This document shows, in pieces, positions 31,501 to 46,500 of a stretch of DNA of 64,000 nt. This stretch comes from Sipunculus nudus. Lineage: Eukaryota; Annelida; Sipuncula; Golfingiida; Sipunculidae. The first letter of the stretch is position 1. Each line of letters opens with the position of its first letter. The DNA is taken from contig CM049316.1 of the NCBI GenBank assembly GCA_026874595.1, positions 61,635,676 to 61,699,675 of the forward strand. Direction: 5' to 3'. The notes under the pieces are model-generated. The model had not been told where the DNA came from. It saw nothing but the letters and a program-made list of their open reading frames with translations, and searched no databases. A program made the position numbers and the translations under genes.

Positions 31501-34500
31501 TGTCGGGGATGTATAAACTTGCAAAATTTTAGGCAGATATGTCAAACCACTGCCGAGATATGAGTGATTTTATCCCATGGCAGACAAACAGATGGGAGCT
31601 GTGCAAACATGGCTGCAGGTGGCGCCACCAGTTTTGCATATGATAAAGAGCTATGTGAGATTTATACACATGCAAAATTTTGGCCCAATCGGTCGAATGG
31701 TTCCCTAGATATGAGCTTGGATGTCTGCAGCATAAACTTGATTTTAGGTGGCGCCACCTGTCATAAAATCAGAAAAGCTATCCAGGATGTATAAGCATGC
31801 CGAATTTCAGGTGAATTAGTCAAACCACTGCAGAGATATGAGTGATTTTAACCCAAGGCAGACGAACAGATGGACACTGTGCAAACATGGTTGCAGGTGG
31901 TGCCACCATTTTCGGTGTATGTAATAAAGCTCTCCAAGGGCTACATTTGTGCAAAAAAAATTTTCCTGATCAGTCAAACGGTTCCTGAGATATGAGCTTG
32001 GATGTCTGCAGCGTAAACATGAATGTAGGTGGCGCCACCTGTCATAAAATCAGAAAAGCTATCCAGGATGTATACGCATGCCAAATTTCAGGTGAATTAG
32101 TCAAGTCACTGCAGAGATATGAGTGATTTTAACCCAAGGCAGACAAACAGATGGACACTGTGCAAACATGGTTGCAGGTAGCGCCACCATTTTTGGTGTA
32201 TGTTATAAAGCTCTCCAAGGGCTACATTTGTGCAAAAGAATTTTCCTGATCGGTCAAACGGTTCCCGAGATATGAGCTTGGATGTCTGCAGCGTAAACGT
32301 GAATGTAGGTGGCGCCACCTGTCATAAAATCAGAAAAGCTATCCAGGATGTATACGCATGCCCAATTTCAGGTGAATTAGTCAAGTCACTGCAGAGATAT
32401 GAGTGATTTTAACCCAAGGCAGACGAACAGATGGACACTGTGCAAACATGGTTGCAGGTGGCGCCACCATTTTTGGTGTATGTTATAAAGCTCTCCAAGG
32501 GCTACATTTGTGCAAAAGAATTTTCCTGATCGGTCAAACGGTTTCCGAGATATGAGCTTGGATGCCTGCAGCGTAAACGTGAATGTAGGTGGCGCCACCT
32601 GTCATTAAATCAGAAAAGCTATCCAGGATGTTTACGCATGCCCAATTTCAGGTGAATTAGTCAAGTCACTGCAGAGATATGAGTGATTTTAACCCAAGGC
32701 AGATGAACAGATGGACACTGTGCAAACATGGTTGCAGGTGGCGCCACCATTTTTGGTGTATGTTATAAAGCTCTCCGAGGGCTACATTTGTGCAAAAAAA
32801 TTTTCCTGATCGGTCAAACGGTTCCCGAGATATGAGGGTTTATGTGTGGAAACAGACGCACAAACGGACGCAGAGCGCAAAGGAAAGGTCAGAGGTCAAA
32901 ACAAAATCGGGGCGCAGCAGTTCACATGTGACCCGAACATAATCCCGGGTTTCGGAAAATTCCGCCCAGCGGTTACGGAGGAGTTCTCCGGACACCTACG
33001 CGGCGGCGGCGGCGGCGTGCAGCTGAAAACATAGTATCCGCAAAACTCTGTTTTGGCGGATACAATAACAGTGATACTTCATTGTGTATGCTGTCTAACT
33101 GTTCCTAGGTAAGAGCTAGATACCAGAAAATTGTAAAATGAAAGAAAAATGTAATAATTGAAATTAATTGATTATTTCGTGCCTGATTCAATCACTGATT
33201 GATGACTGGCTTTGATTCAATGCATCAATCGTTACAGCCTTATTATAAAGCCTAACCTTTTTTGAAAATTCTGTAATTAATCAATTATGGGAAAGCAAGA
33301 TCGATCATCTGCATCAGCCGACCAATCACTAATTAAATCTCTCACTGGTCCCAGCTCTACTGATTTCACTAATAAAATCAGGATTGGAAACAATTAACTG
33401 TATAAACCAAATACTCATTTTCAAATACTACTTATTTATCTTTAGTTTAATACAGGGTTCCTGCACCTCTTGGCAAAGCAAATTTAGGACCATTTAAAGA
33501 CTTTTAAGACCAGCTGACAGAAAATTTAAGACCCTTTAATACACAGAATTTTTTAATGGCCCTACCGTGCTACACCTGGCATCTGTAGGAAATACTAATA
33601 CTCCTGATGTTTGTAGAGCCTTCATTTATTAGCAGAGGTGTCCTGAGAATCTACAGAGATCTTTCTTTGACAAGTAACTGCGGCAACTTCTCCTAAACTG
33701 TCTCAAGCTCTAACATTTGATTACCGAACTGTTTGTGCACATTCATTATATCAGGATGGGTAAAATCAAATTTAAGACCTTTTTAAGACCTATGTCAAGA
33801 TTCCTGGCATTTTTAAGACCTTTTTAAGGCCTAAAAATTTTAAAATAAAAGAAAAAGGTTTTTTAAGGCCCAGTTGGAAGTTGGGAACCCTGTAATAACG
33901 GTCCACATTACGGTTCACCATGTTCAACAAACTGTAAAAGTCATTGTGTAAACATGGTAATAAGACATGCAGGAAATCAGCTGGAAGAACAGTTGTCTCC
34001 CTGATTACACTTGCATGTCACATTACAGCAAATAAGACAATAATCAGGTTGTTTGTCTGGGGAGCTTGTAATTACTGTAATTAATTCCTACATGACAGTC
34101 TAATCATGTCATGATAGAAACCTTCATATATGGACTTCCATGAAATCAAATAATCTGCTGTCACGCCATGACAACATGAACATTCCTCAATATTTACAAG
34201 GAAACTGACCTGGTGCGATACTGATGTAAACAAAAGGAGCTGATCCACAATTCGACCTGGTTCATGGAGAGGAAGTCAGTCCATCTATTGAGAATCCAGA
34301 AGGCTGGTCACAATACCGGGTGGTAATTATAACGGCACCTCACACCGACAGGAACAATACAACAATCACAGGGTCCCGGCCACTCAGCCATTCATAATGA
34401 ACTGACACAAGGATGTCACAGAATTGACCAGTGTCCGAAACACCCCAGTGTTCCCATTTGCAGTGGGGTGATACACACAGACTCAGATACTGTGGTCAAT

Positions 34501-37500
34501 ACTGAATCAATACCTCCCTGCGCTGCCCATTTAAGACTGACCAGCATGAGACTGGGACAAGAACCAGACTGGGTCCAATTAATATAGCACAGAGGCACTG
34601 TCTTCAGACATTATTTTTTCTCTCTTCTTTTTGGATCAATAGTATCTTTGATGCCACTGAAGAATGCCTAATAACAAATAACTCAGCTGGTCTCCTTGGG
34701 CAGAAATTCATCAAACACTGAGCCCCTTTAACAGCTGTGCACCAGTCATAGCAACACAAGGAGATCTCAAGAAAAGGAATGTATTAATTACTGAAGCTGG
34801 GAGTTGGATCTTACTTCATAATCAATCAAATGATTGGGCAAACTAATCTGTAACTGATTTATAATCAGTAAAGTTGTCTGTTCCATCACCTGGCAACCAG
34901 CACAATGAACATGCTTTTCACAGAATTTATCCATTTTTATTTGCATTTATAAAACTATGGAATGATAAAAATATACTTTTTATAAAAGTATATTTTTGAT
35001 TTTGTATTTTACCTTTATGTCACATTCACTCTAATGTCTCATTCACTCATGACAGTGAGTGGTGCTACGAATGATGATTAACAAATGAGAATACATGTGA
35101 ACTCACAACCCAAACTGAAACTCCATCTCTATGGTAACGAGTCAGTTCTTGTATCGTGTAAAAGTTGGCTGCGTCTATTAACCGGTGTGATCCAAGCCTA
35201 TAATCATGCAGTCAGAAATTCAACAAACATGAGGAGGGTTTTACCAATATGGTGAGTTAAAATGGAAATTTTCTTGCACATGTTTGGTGTTGTCAGATAG
35301 TACATTTAAAAAGCTAACAATTAGTCTGGTTTACGTCAATTGACAGTGTACCTGTAGGCCATGAGGCCTCAAAAATTACAAAAATATTTCCATCTTCATT
35401 GGGCCTTATAATGCGCACCTCAGACCTAGATGTAAAGGCACTCTGACAGCCAGTAATCTCAGACAGCTGATGTTGCACCAAAGGCTGTACTGCATTGTTC
35501 TGATCTCAACCCAATTATGTGTTGGTGGCCAAAGATTACTTTCAATTTGATCTTAGCTCACTTAAAAAAGAACCTGTGAGAGAAAATATTAAAATATTCA
35601 ATTTTAAGTGGTAATAACTACCAACAGTATAGCAGTTACTTTTAGATAGTCCTTCTGTCCCAAATGTGTTAAGTTCAGATATTTTTCTACCTTACCTGTT
35701 CTACTAGGGCTGGGAGAACCTGGGAGAGAAAATATTATAATATTCAATTTTAAGTGGTAATAACTACCAACAGTATAGCAGTTACTTTTAGATAGTCCTT
35801 CTGTCCCAAATGTGTTAAGTTCAGATATTTTTCTACCTTACCTGTTCTACTAGCGCGTACCATTTTAATTAAATTGTATTAACAATGAGTAAGACCAAGT
35901 GACCAGTAAGGCTGCTCTAATTAAAGTTAAACTGCTCCTACAAAGCTTGGCCCAAATCGTGACTTTAGCAAATTTCTAGTGCGATCTAATCTGGTTCTGT
36001 TGAGAACATGCAGAATATTAGTTACAAGTAGTGCTAGACCTCTCTAGATCTAGAGCAGTCGCTCCAGATCTACTGAAGTCACTCTAGTTCCATTTACACA
36101 TGTTCAGTGCAAATTCAGAGATAGCTAAAATCCAGACTCACCTAAAACTGCGATTCCAGTTAAGGGTGCTACAACCCAAAATCTGGCATGTTTGACCAAG
36201 AATTATATATAGTCATTTTGGGTGTATATGGGCTTTTATTTTATCCTGGAAGCTAGTAACACTAGATTCAAAATTCTAGGACATTTCCAGGACTTTTTTT
36301 TGCATTTCCAGGACTTTTTTTTGCATTTCCCAGGTCAGAATAATTAACAGATTACAGAGGCAAATGCAGCAATTTAAGTTAAACAACTATGATGAAAGAG
36401 AAAGGAATATAAGAGGACACTAAATCAGCAACAATTATGTTTAAAACAAATGTTTCAGTCAGTTAATGAATACACATGATTTAAGAATGACAATACATAA
36501 GATGACAGATCCATTCAAAAACATACAAACATTTTTGGTTTGCTGAATTGTATGTTCACATCTGAAAGTCCTGCCAATTTTCCTGGACACTTCCTAGAAA
36601 CATCCTCAAAACCAATTTTTCAAGGTCTGGCCACTGATTAATTTTTAACAGACTTTAAAAAAAATCAAGGATGCATACATACCCTGCAGTATGGAATGAT
36701 ACCGGGGACTCTAGTAGTTTCTCAAACTATAAGAATGGTATATTCAAAGGCTAAACCTACAGGGCATTATAGATAGGGTACGGGAAAGTCTGGGTGTGGA
36801 TTTTAATAGACATGCGGGTTATAACTGAGAAGTAACTGTACATCCAAGCTGTGAGTTATGCAAGCATTTGAGGAAAAATGATTAATTTACAGAAGTCCTT
36901 GAAAAGAACCTTCAGGGTTATCATTAGATCTACAGATTAACAGAGTTATAGACTGACATGAATAAACAGGCCACCTCATTTGAATTATTAGTTAACAATT
37001 GTATGCACTTATAAAAACCTTGATTGAAATGGTGACATTTATAGGTCCCCGCTGACAGGAAGCATGAGAATTAACTACCCTGGGAGCTTATATAAATATA
37101 TATATGTCAAGGCCCGGATTGCGATCTGGATGGATCTTAGATCTGTCCAGCCCAAATTGCGATCGCAGTTCAGGCCAGCCCAATCTGCAATCGCAATCCA
37201 GGCTGGCCAGATCTTAGATCCGTCCAGCCTAGATTGCGATCACAGTTTGGTCCGGCCCAGATTGCAATCCTGTCTTTCTTGCTTCAGGATTGCCATCTGG
37301 CTGGACAGATCTTGGATCTGTCCAGCTGAGATTGCGATCCTAAACTTGACCAGCCCTTATTGCGATCCATGCTTTTACTATCACATGTAGGAGTGGAACA
37401 TTGGATGTTTTACCAACTCATTAAGTATTGCATGGTACCATTTCCCCATAATAAATACATATTCATAAAAAAGTGAAGTAATTTTAAATCAAAATTCATT

Positions 37501-40500
37501 TGATCATACTTATAAAACTGCGTTACATAAAAAACATTTTCAAAAGCAACTTCAATAGCACACTAATATTTCAAGCAATGTCAATCTATCACAGTACACA
37601 ACAAAAGTCCACCTAATTACCTGCAAAAAAGTAAGCCAAGTCATTTAAAAATTTAAAATTAAAGTACATTTTACTGCACTCTCTGAATACATCACTTACA
37701 AAGTTAATCCATGCTTACTTAAACATTCATGTTTAAAATTTACTGACTACGAAAAAAAACCCAGGAAAACTAAATAACAATTTATACAGCATAATGTTAA
37801 TTAAGCTGTTTGAACAAGCAACAACAGTAAAAATGGTATCAATTAGGCCAAAAAAATTTAAAGGTATGGTTCTCAGGCACCGCCTGCATCAAAATTTTTT
37901 ATTTTGATTTTCGATAAAAACTTTCCAATTTTGAGCTGCTGCCGCTCCGACATTTCTTTCAAGAAGATAAAACCATACAATTTCCTTTGTTTTGTAGTGC
38001 TTTTACTTATTTAGCAAAATAAAACTGTTTTTGTTTTCATGCTTTTCCCCTTATCATTTGACATTTTTATCGAAACATACCAAAAAATTTAAAATAAAAA
38101 AAGCTCCTGCCCGCATTGATTTCTGAAAAAAAGTGCCTGAGAACCATACCCTTTTTTTATTTTGGCCTAAGTCCTTTTATTCAAGCACATGGAAAGATCA
38201 CAGATTCCAGGCACTATGAATAGGTAACTAATAATTCAGACCAAATCCAATAATGAGTCAAACAGAACAGCTACTTGTAACAAATATATAATACATACTA
38301 TAAAAATTTATAACAATATATTGATTTTTTAAAAGATATATGATGGCTGAAAGTATAATATTTATATGATAGCCTCAAGGTTAAGTTCATAATAATTACT
38401 TGGGATTGATGACTCACATGGGCTTTGCATTTTAGAAATTGCCTAACTGTTTTGTTTTTGTTTACATTTTCAACAAGCAGCTTTTTTGAATGTGCCTATT
38501 TGTATTATAATTGTATTTATTATGGGAAATGGTACCATGCAATACCAAATGAGTTAGTAAAACATCTGATGTTTCACTCATGTGATAGTAAAAGCATGGA
38601 TAGCAATATGGGCTGGTCAAGTTTAGGATCGCAATCTCGGCTGGACAGATCTTAGATCTGTCCACCCAGATTGCGATCCTGAAGCAAGAAAGACAGGATC
38701 ACAATCTGGCCGGACTAAACTGTGATAGCAATCTGGGCTGGACGGATCTAAGATCTGGCCAGCCTGGATTATGATCACAGTTTAGGCTGGCCTGAACTGC
38801 GATCGCAATTTGGGCTGGACAGATCTAAGATCTGTCCAGATCGTTATCTCGGCCTTGACATATATATATGGCAGAGATGAGATTGCAATCCAGGCGGATT
38901 TTAATTTCGCCTAGACGATATTGCTCTTGTGAACTCTTCTAGACGGATTTTTAAACTCCCCTAGACGAGATCACAATCACAATCTTGCCTAGGCGAGATT
39001 AGAACCCATCATTGAGCAGGCCAGGATTTAAATCTCACCTAGGCAAGTTAAAAATTTGTCTGGTATCATCGGGGCAAGTTTAAAATCCACCTGATATCAC
39101 TTAGGCAATTTTAAAATCTGCCAAGGCATGATTAAAATAGTGTTTTGATCTAATTTTCTAATATATCATGCATTGTAATTGACATATGAAAGATGTTTAC
39201 AGTCAGGTTGAATGGATGAATTACCCATGTAGATACATCAAGTAAAATGGTTGAGTAGTTTTTGCTCACCAACATTGTAAACACAATTTAAGGTGAAAGA
39301 GGGAAATCCATCCAGCAATATGTTTATTGAGATATCTGCTTTCTTTGGAATGCAAGCCTCCGCCATGTGTTTGCATTCACTTATTCCACCTGTGATCCCA
39401 GGTTCATTGGTGCATAAGTGCCTGTACATTTGTGAATATTAACTGAAGATGTTCCTGATCTAGATCATCTGCTGGATCCATACCAAAATCTAATAGATTC
39501 TTCCTTCACCCATTCCGCCCAAAATTCCTGAAATTTCATGAGATTTTTGTGGATGATTGTGAGAATTATGTTGTGTGCAAACACAAACACATACAAAAAA
39601 ACAATCACACACAAACTGAAATGAACACGTACCCTCATGGTGGGGGCAAACAATGACATCGGCTTGAATGCTGAACCATTAAAATTTTCATATGCTGCTT
39701 TAAAAGCTCTTGAAAGCAAAACTATCAATAACAGTGTGAACTTTACTTAAACTATATCTGCACTTATATGAACACTGTTTAAATCAAAATAACTACAATT
39801 TTATTTTTTATACATTAATAACAGCTATTTTTTTAAGTTCAAATATTTGGTCACAGTCTTAAGAGTTCATTTTGATGTTTCTCTTCCAATCTATATTATT
39901 TATTATTTCTGTCTCAAAGGCCTCTGGTGGTTAAAATATTTTTATTGAGAATTTATTTTTCAAGCAAGAATAAACAAGACTGTATAATTATACAGGTCAT
40001 CATGCAAGTACAAAAGAGTGAACAGACAACTGAAAGTGACTCACATGCCATATATTAACATACATATCTATACCCACATGCCAGATATTCTACCACGTAC
40101 CTTACTACACAGTATTTATTTCACATTACCAAAAAGAAAGGAAAGGGCTATACCTTAGCAAGCACAGGCAGTTTTTATCAGTATTTGTTGTGACATCCTC
40201 AGATCTTAAAGATGATACCCAAGGGGGTCTCCATGGCTACCCATCCAAAATGGCTATCCTTGTTTACATAATAGTGCTGCTGGCCTAATGTTGTCCCCGA
40301 AAACTGTCTACGAGGATGATATTGGTAATATGTATCAAAGCTATCATGTCGATATGGTAATATAATAGGCAAGAACCCACCAGTATGTATAATAACTGTG
40401 AGGTATAACAATACATACTGCTCACCTTATGGCAGATGTATATTGTATATACATAGACCACACATAATGAGTCAATACTGAACAAACAGTGGGGGGGGGG

Positions 40501-43500
40501 GGGGGGGGGGGAAGGTTTGCAAATAATTAATATCTCTTACCTATCTCAGAATGCTGAATTATCAACATCCATGCCGGCCATTGGTATAATCCACGTATAT
40601 TCTCCTGGTATCCAACTCTCACATCTTCATCCCTACAGTAAACGAGAAAAGATGCTGAAGATGAGCATCACTGATACCAGCTGATGGGTAGACAGAGAAG
40701 ATCGAGAGCTCAGGCCTACTCCCACTGAAGTGAGAGAGGCAATCACAGGAAGTCAGCCTCTGTCGGCACGGCGACGACGTTAGCATGAATAATTCAACAC
40801 CATAATAAGCAGATGTAACTCCCGGTCATGCCTCCTGTGGTGACAATGCCAACGAACCGTCACAGTGCAAGCATTATGACCTTGCTAATGAAGCCCTGCT
40901 CACAATACAATGTAATACCTGTAAAGACTGTGGATACATCATATCATTAACAAATGCTCAATACAATACAGGCGGTCCTAAATGAGGTCTTTTTCTGTTT
41001 GAAAAAGCTCTTAGAAAAGACACATGACCACCTTGATCTCTCTCAGTATTTCTGTATTAGTAACAGTAAGTACTAGTATTAATTAGTAAATCACTTATTT
41101 ATATGTCTCCTTATCCAATGGTGGGTTGTGTTTTTAAATGCTTCTTCTTCCACCAATTAATGCATTAAGGAATTTATTGATCACCTCCACGAAAACGCCA
41201 ACATCTAGAAACTTATTTTTTTCCTATGATATATCAGTGGGCATATGATACTCATAGTGAAAGCAGGTATCCCCCCCCCTCTCTCACTTGTACATTTTTT
41301 AAAACTGATTTCCTATATACATGACCTTCCCATACATTGAACATCAGTGAAAAACCAAAATAAAAACTGTAAAATGGATCTGGCTATTTAAGGTAATTGA
41401 GTGTTGGTAGCAGCTTCAATATAAGATATCATTTGACAAGATTGATGACCAGATGAATTATGATTATTAAACCATGTGGATTTTATGTTTCTTTGACTGT
41501 AATAATTCAGTCATAACCTATGATTAACAAAAGAGAGCTAATTGCATAGTTATGAATATATGATTCAATCACTAGGCATTAATTTTTATTGGGCTGAGAT
41601 GGCTTACTCTGAGTAATGATGCAAGCCATATGAACAACTGCAATGCAAGAGCCATCCATCTTTTTGTAATGGTATGGCTGTAACTACAGTACAGAGCAAG
41701 CAGTCTTTACATTAGGCCATGAGTGAAGAATTAAAACATAAGAATATATCTGAATGTATAAACCAAAGTTTAAATCACATATCTATGCTGACCACCATAA
41801 TTTCCTGGGTCTCGCCCACTATGCTGAGTTATCATGGGATCTTTTTCACACATGGTAGGTGGTGCCAGAAAGCACACAAACATTTATCTAAAGGTTGCAT
41901 GGTCAGGTCTATTTTAAGTTACAGCACATTTTGTTGAATGTAAGACATAGAAATGACAGACACAAGTACTCATTTGTTCCTCAACCAGATTTTTCAGAGC
42001 AGTTTTCACCATAGTTCTTGCACTACAGTGTTATTCATATAGGTTGAGACTTGTAATGCCAGACGACCCAAACTGAAGCTATTTGCAGAAGTTCCTTTGA
42101 AGTTTCACAAATTTTACTTTAAAAAGTTTGAAAGGTTTGAACTGGGAACCATCAGCTCCGAACTCCCAACTCCTTAATCATGAACTGACTCTTACCCAAA
42201 AACTTCATATTCACTGTCAGCATTTCAACTTGACAAATATTCTGCTCAATTACCTACAGCCCAACCTCTACAAGAAAATGTCCTTGAACATCTGATCGAT
42301 CTTGGTTCAGCAGCTGCTTTGGAGACAGGCTGCCAAGGCATCTCACCTCCCACATCACTTTACTCCCATCCATCACCTGAGAATGAAGCCCAAGATGGCA
42401 GCTCTGTCTCCTTCATCACAAAGAACATCATCAGAATACTTACAAAGAAACCAAACAACACGATGTGTGAGGAATCCTTCTGCTGGGGTAAAGCAGGTTC
42501 CAGAAAATAATTAAGGATGTCTATTCACATGCACTGACATCACTTTGACACCTGACAGGAACATTTTTACTCTCACTGAGAAGTTTTCACAAGTTTTTGT
42601 AACATCTTCAAAGGCGGTTTTGTTTTCATCAGAGTTTGTCAAATTTTGTTTATGTTTGTCACACCTGCCCAGTTAAGATTTCCACCTGTGGAATGAGATT
42701 TTTTAAACCATGTTAAAAGTTTGTCACATTAGTCAAAGATATTATGTTTTCTCCAGAGTTTGTCAAATCTGCTGTGGTATTTTCATCAGTGTTTAGCAAA
42801 TATGCCATAGGGTGTGGTTTCACTGGTGTGTGTGCATGTGTCAAAAGATATTTAATTGTCACATTAGCTTTACAATTTTAAGGTGCAGAGCTTTGACAAT
42901 TACAAAATGAGCCTAAATATATATACCCATTTCACACACAGTTCTAAAACGTTTTGTTCAAAGCAGATTTGTCAAACAGTTTTTAACTGGTTTAGTGCGT
43001 TCACACTGGCATATATATGGCACCAATGCATGAGGTTACAGTGCATTTCACATGTGGAACAATGTTACAACATGCTGATACAAGCATTTGCACTTGCCCT
43101 GTGACCTATAAGTTGTAGTTGCTGCTTGAAAACTAGGTCTAAACCGTTCTGAATGCAAATTGAGCGTTCACAGGGGCACATTATTTCAGCGGGTAATTTG
43201 CATTGGAAACGGTTTGAAACCAACTCCTGAGCTGGATTAAATCAAACTGTTTTAGCTAAAACAGTCTGAAAAAGCTTTGGACTGCTGTATGAACACATAA
43301 ATTTCCATAAAAACAGTTTGAAACAAGTTTGCATTTGCTGTGTAAAAGGGGTAAAAGAAGTCCTGATCAACTGGCTCCACTGGCAGGTATCAGGTGATAA
43401 CTATAGCTCATTGGATTTTTAGTCAGCTGTGACATACTGACTCAATTTATTTGAGTATGAACTGTTTCTCTTCATCATTAATCTATGGCTATAGTACATC

Positions 43501-46500
43501 TTTGGCTAAACCAAAGCAAAACTGATTGTCATGCTGTGCTACCTTTCAGTGAATGCAGCATCACCATGGAAACCACCTCCACCAACCTGTGTGGGTTGTG
43601 CAACTCAGCATCAGGTATTGTGTTTTGTTTTTTCATCTCCTACAACTGATTGACAGGAATCTATTTATAACTCTCCCGAGAAACACAACCAGATCAAATT
43701 AAGAACCGCTGGTCATGTTATAGTGCAGATAATGAGAATCCATCTTCAGACTTAGTTCTTTTGATTAAATGGTTACGCAAACACTATTGTGAATGGAGGT
43801 AGTATTAAAAGAGTCGACTTAATCATAAACTGCCATGAGAAACAAATATCATCTAAAACATCTATAATATTTATATATGTTAAGGCCCAGATCCTGATCT
43901 GGATCAGTGACAATTTGTCCAGACCATATCCCAATCGGCCAAATATAGGGATTTGGGCTGGGCAAGGGCTGGATCAGATCCCAATCAGGGCTTAGGCTCG
44001 ACTGAATCCCGATCTGGATTCTGACCAGTCCAAACCCCGATCAGGATCTGGTCCAGCCCAAATCCTAATTCAGACTGTGAGCTGACTTTACTAAATAACG
44101 CATTCAACAAATACTTCTGATAAAATAATGAAAATTCATCTTAACCCTGCCTACTCATAAACTTAAATCTAATTTCGTCATGACAAAATTCTATTTATTG
44201 CCATGCCAAGCTTCAAATACAGAGTAAGTTTCACAAGTGAATATAAGTAGGACTGATGTCTGCGATGAATTAACTGAATGAAAGATTACTTTTGATTTTT
44301 GTGGCACATCTAAACCTTTGTAAAATTTGAAATATGTTATATTTGATGAACTAAACTTTGTTTTGCTTGTATTTCCTACATGCATCATATATGTATGAAT
44401 CAAAATAATATAATCTGTATCTATAATAAACAAAAAACATTTTATAAATATAAACAAATTAACATTGATTTGATAATTAAAAAGAGCCTTGAGGACATTA
44501 AGTTTGCAAGTAGATACATAAGCAGGGTCAGGGGTATTGGTAGCCATAACCTTCAACTAACTGGACAGGAAGTCATTCTCAAAATCTAATGTTGAGCCCT
44601 GTTAATGAAATGGTATCTCTATGCCTTGGTTATGTCCCCTATTTAAGCAGGTGATTTTATCCATTCTTATATCAGGTTAAAGAAATATTTCTAGGCTTTT
44701 TAATTGAACAAATCTATCTTTGATACCTTGTCACATCGTGAAGCTATAATGATTTTATTGTACATACCATACTTCAAAACTGAAATTCCAACGCCATTTC
44801 TGACCCAGCGTGCATTGCTAATTTAATAGGCTCCAACATAGTCATGAGTACAAAACTCAGTACACATCTATATTGGGCTTGTAATAAGTCTACCTTGAGT
44901 CATGATACAAGCCATACAGAGGAATGCATTCCAGTGGTCTTCCATCATGTTACCTTCATACGAACATGGTAAACAGCCCACAATCTTAACATTAAGCTAC
45001 AAATGATGAATTTACACAAAGAAATACATGTTAACTCATAACCCTAGAGTGCATTTCTTATTGAAGGATGTGACTGCACTGTGAGGGCTGAAATGGCAGT
45101 AGCTCCAACAGCATGACTGTGTATAATACATAAGGTACATACAAACTTCATGGCCAGACTCACTGACACATGGATGGATGAACAAGCACCATATACTTTC
45201 CAAATTCTTCCCTCTAATTCTAGATATAGGTAACTTGAACTTTGATTCTATCATTTTAATGCTATTGCATTAAAACTGTCTCACATGACTCATCAGCTGT
45301 TTAAAATTCCAACTTCTGTCAAGAGCTTTCATTCCACACTGTATGAAGCAATCATATGGGATCTGAAGGGGTGATATGAGGTGCCTTTTATGCATAAAGG
45401 AGACAATTTCTGCACTGTTAAATAAGTAAGGGAAGAATTTTATGTAAAAACACAAAAATTTCAGGGTACAGGGGGGAAATAATGCTCCTATAAAGGTCTA
45501 GAATTATACCCAATATGGCATTTTTGATTTACTATCGTGGGGAGTATCCAATCAATGCATGAAGAGCAATACAAGGTTCAAGTACAGTTGGTAGAATAAG
45601 GATGGGAACACACAAGATAATGATAATTATGTCATTATGAAAGTTTCATGGTTGGATAAGATATTAACTGTTCTGTGGAGATTTCACTCTTTTATTGAGG
45701 TAGGAGAGGAACTGGTAATCTTCAGATCAAAAGTTTAACACCCAGGCTTCCCAGTTATGTCCAACCACTTAAAGTGCTGAGGGATGTTATTGACACTGCA
45801 ATGAATGACCATTGATGGCTTAATAGAACATCTCAAAAGTCTGTAAAGCATGTCTTCACCTGCCATTAATCTTAGTTGTTTCAGGCCCCAGGCGGCACCA
45901 GGCACAAAATGAATGGCCAGCTGACATGGGTCTGTCCTTTAATGATAATGCATCACTTGATTATGGGTCCATGTCATAATCCCCACATTCTGTGGAGTGA
46001 TGTATGCAGAGACGCTGAGAGATCCTGTGTTCTCCACGTGTCAGGATGTCACCAACCTTGTTTAAAGGCAATCAACACTCAGTCAGTCTTTCTAAATGGT
46101 TCATGAGTGGGGCAGGTACCACTGTCCTGTGGGTAACTATGCCAGAAAGTGTAATCCAGAGAAGAGAATCCCAACAAACTGAGCTGGAATGTGTAAAATC
46201 TGTGCTTAGGCTTAAAATTGAATTTGAACTTTGGAGCTGAAGCAAAAACTATAGAGCCTTATATATTATATGGATGAGACATCCTTGAACTTGTGGGAAC
46301 TGATTGTGTAATAATCCCCACTGCTGGATCATACCTTTTAGGAACCCCAAAAAGGTGTATTGATTTGCGAGCGAGACATGGTCATCAGGCACAGCCTTCC
46401 CATTAAGCCTGCAGAGCGTTCACCCTGGGTTGGGCACCGACCGTGAAAAATCTCACTGCCTCGGCTGAGATTTGAACTCGTTATCTTCCAACTTTAAATC

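Noticed and set aside
32106-32598. Two nearly identical 70-residue minus-strand open frames
   Set aside because: They are the same frame repeated every 280 bp in the family B array, including the dyad; a by-product of the repeat.
36144-36175. 27-bp microexon candidate with TAG|GTGAGT donor in intron 8
   Set aside because: It would keep phase, but at this length signals and open frame are easily met by chance; left out of the model.
38412-38445. Phase-compatible mini-exon after exon 8 (donor CAT|GTGAGT)
   Set aside because: It lies within the fold-back element spacer and has a purine-rich, poor acceptor; the exon at 29296 fits the phase with better signals.
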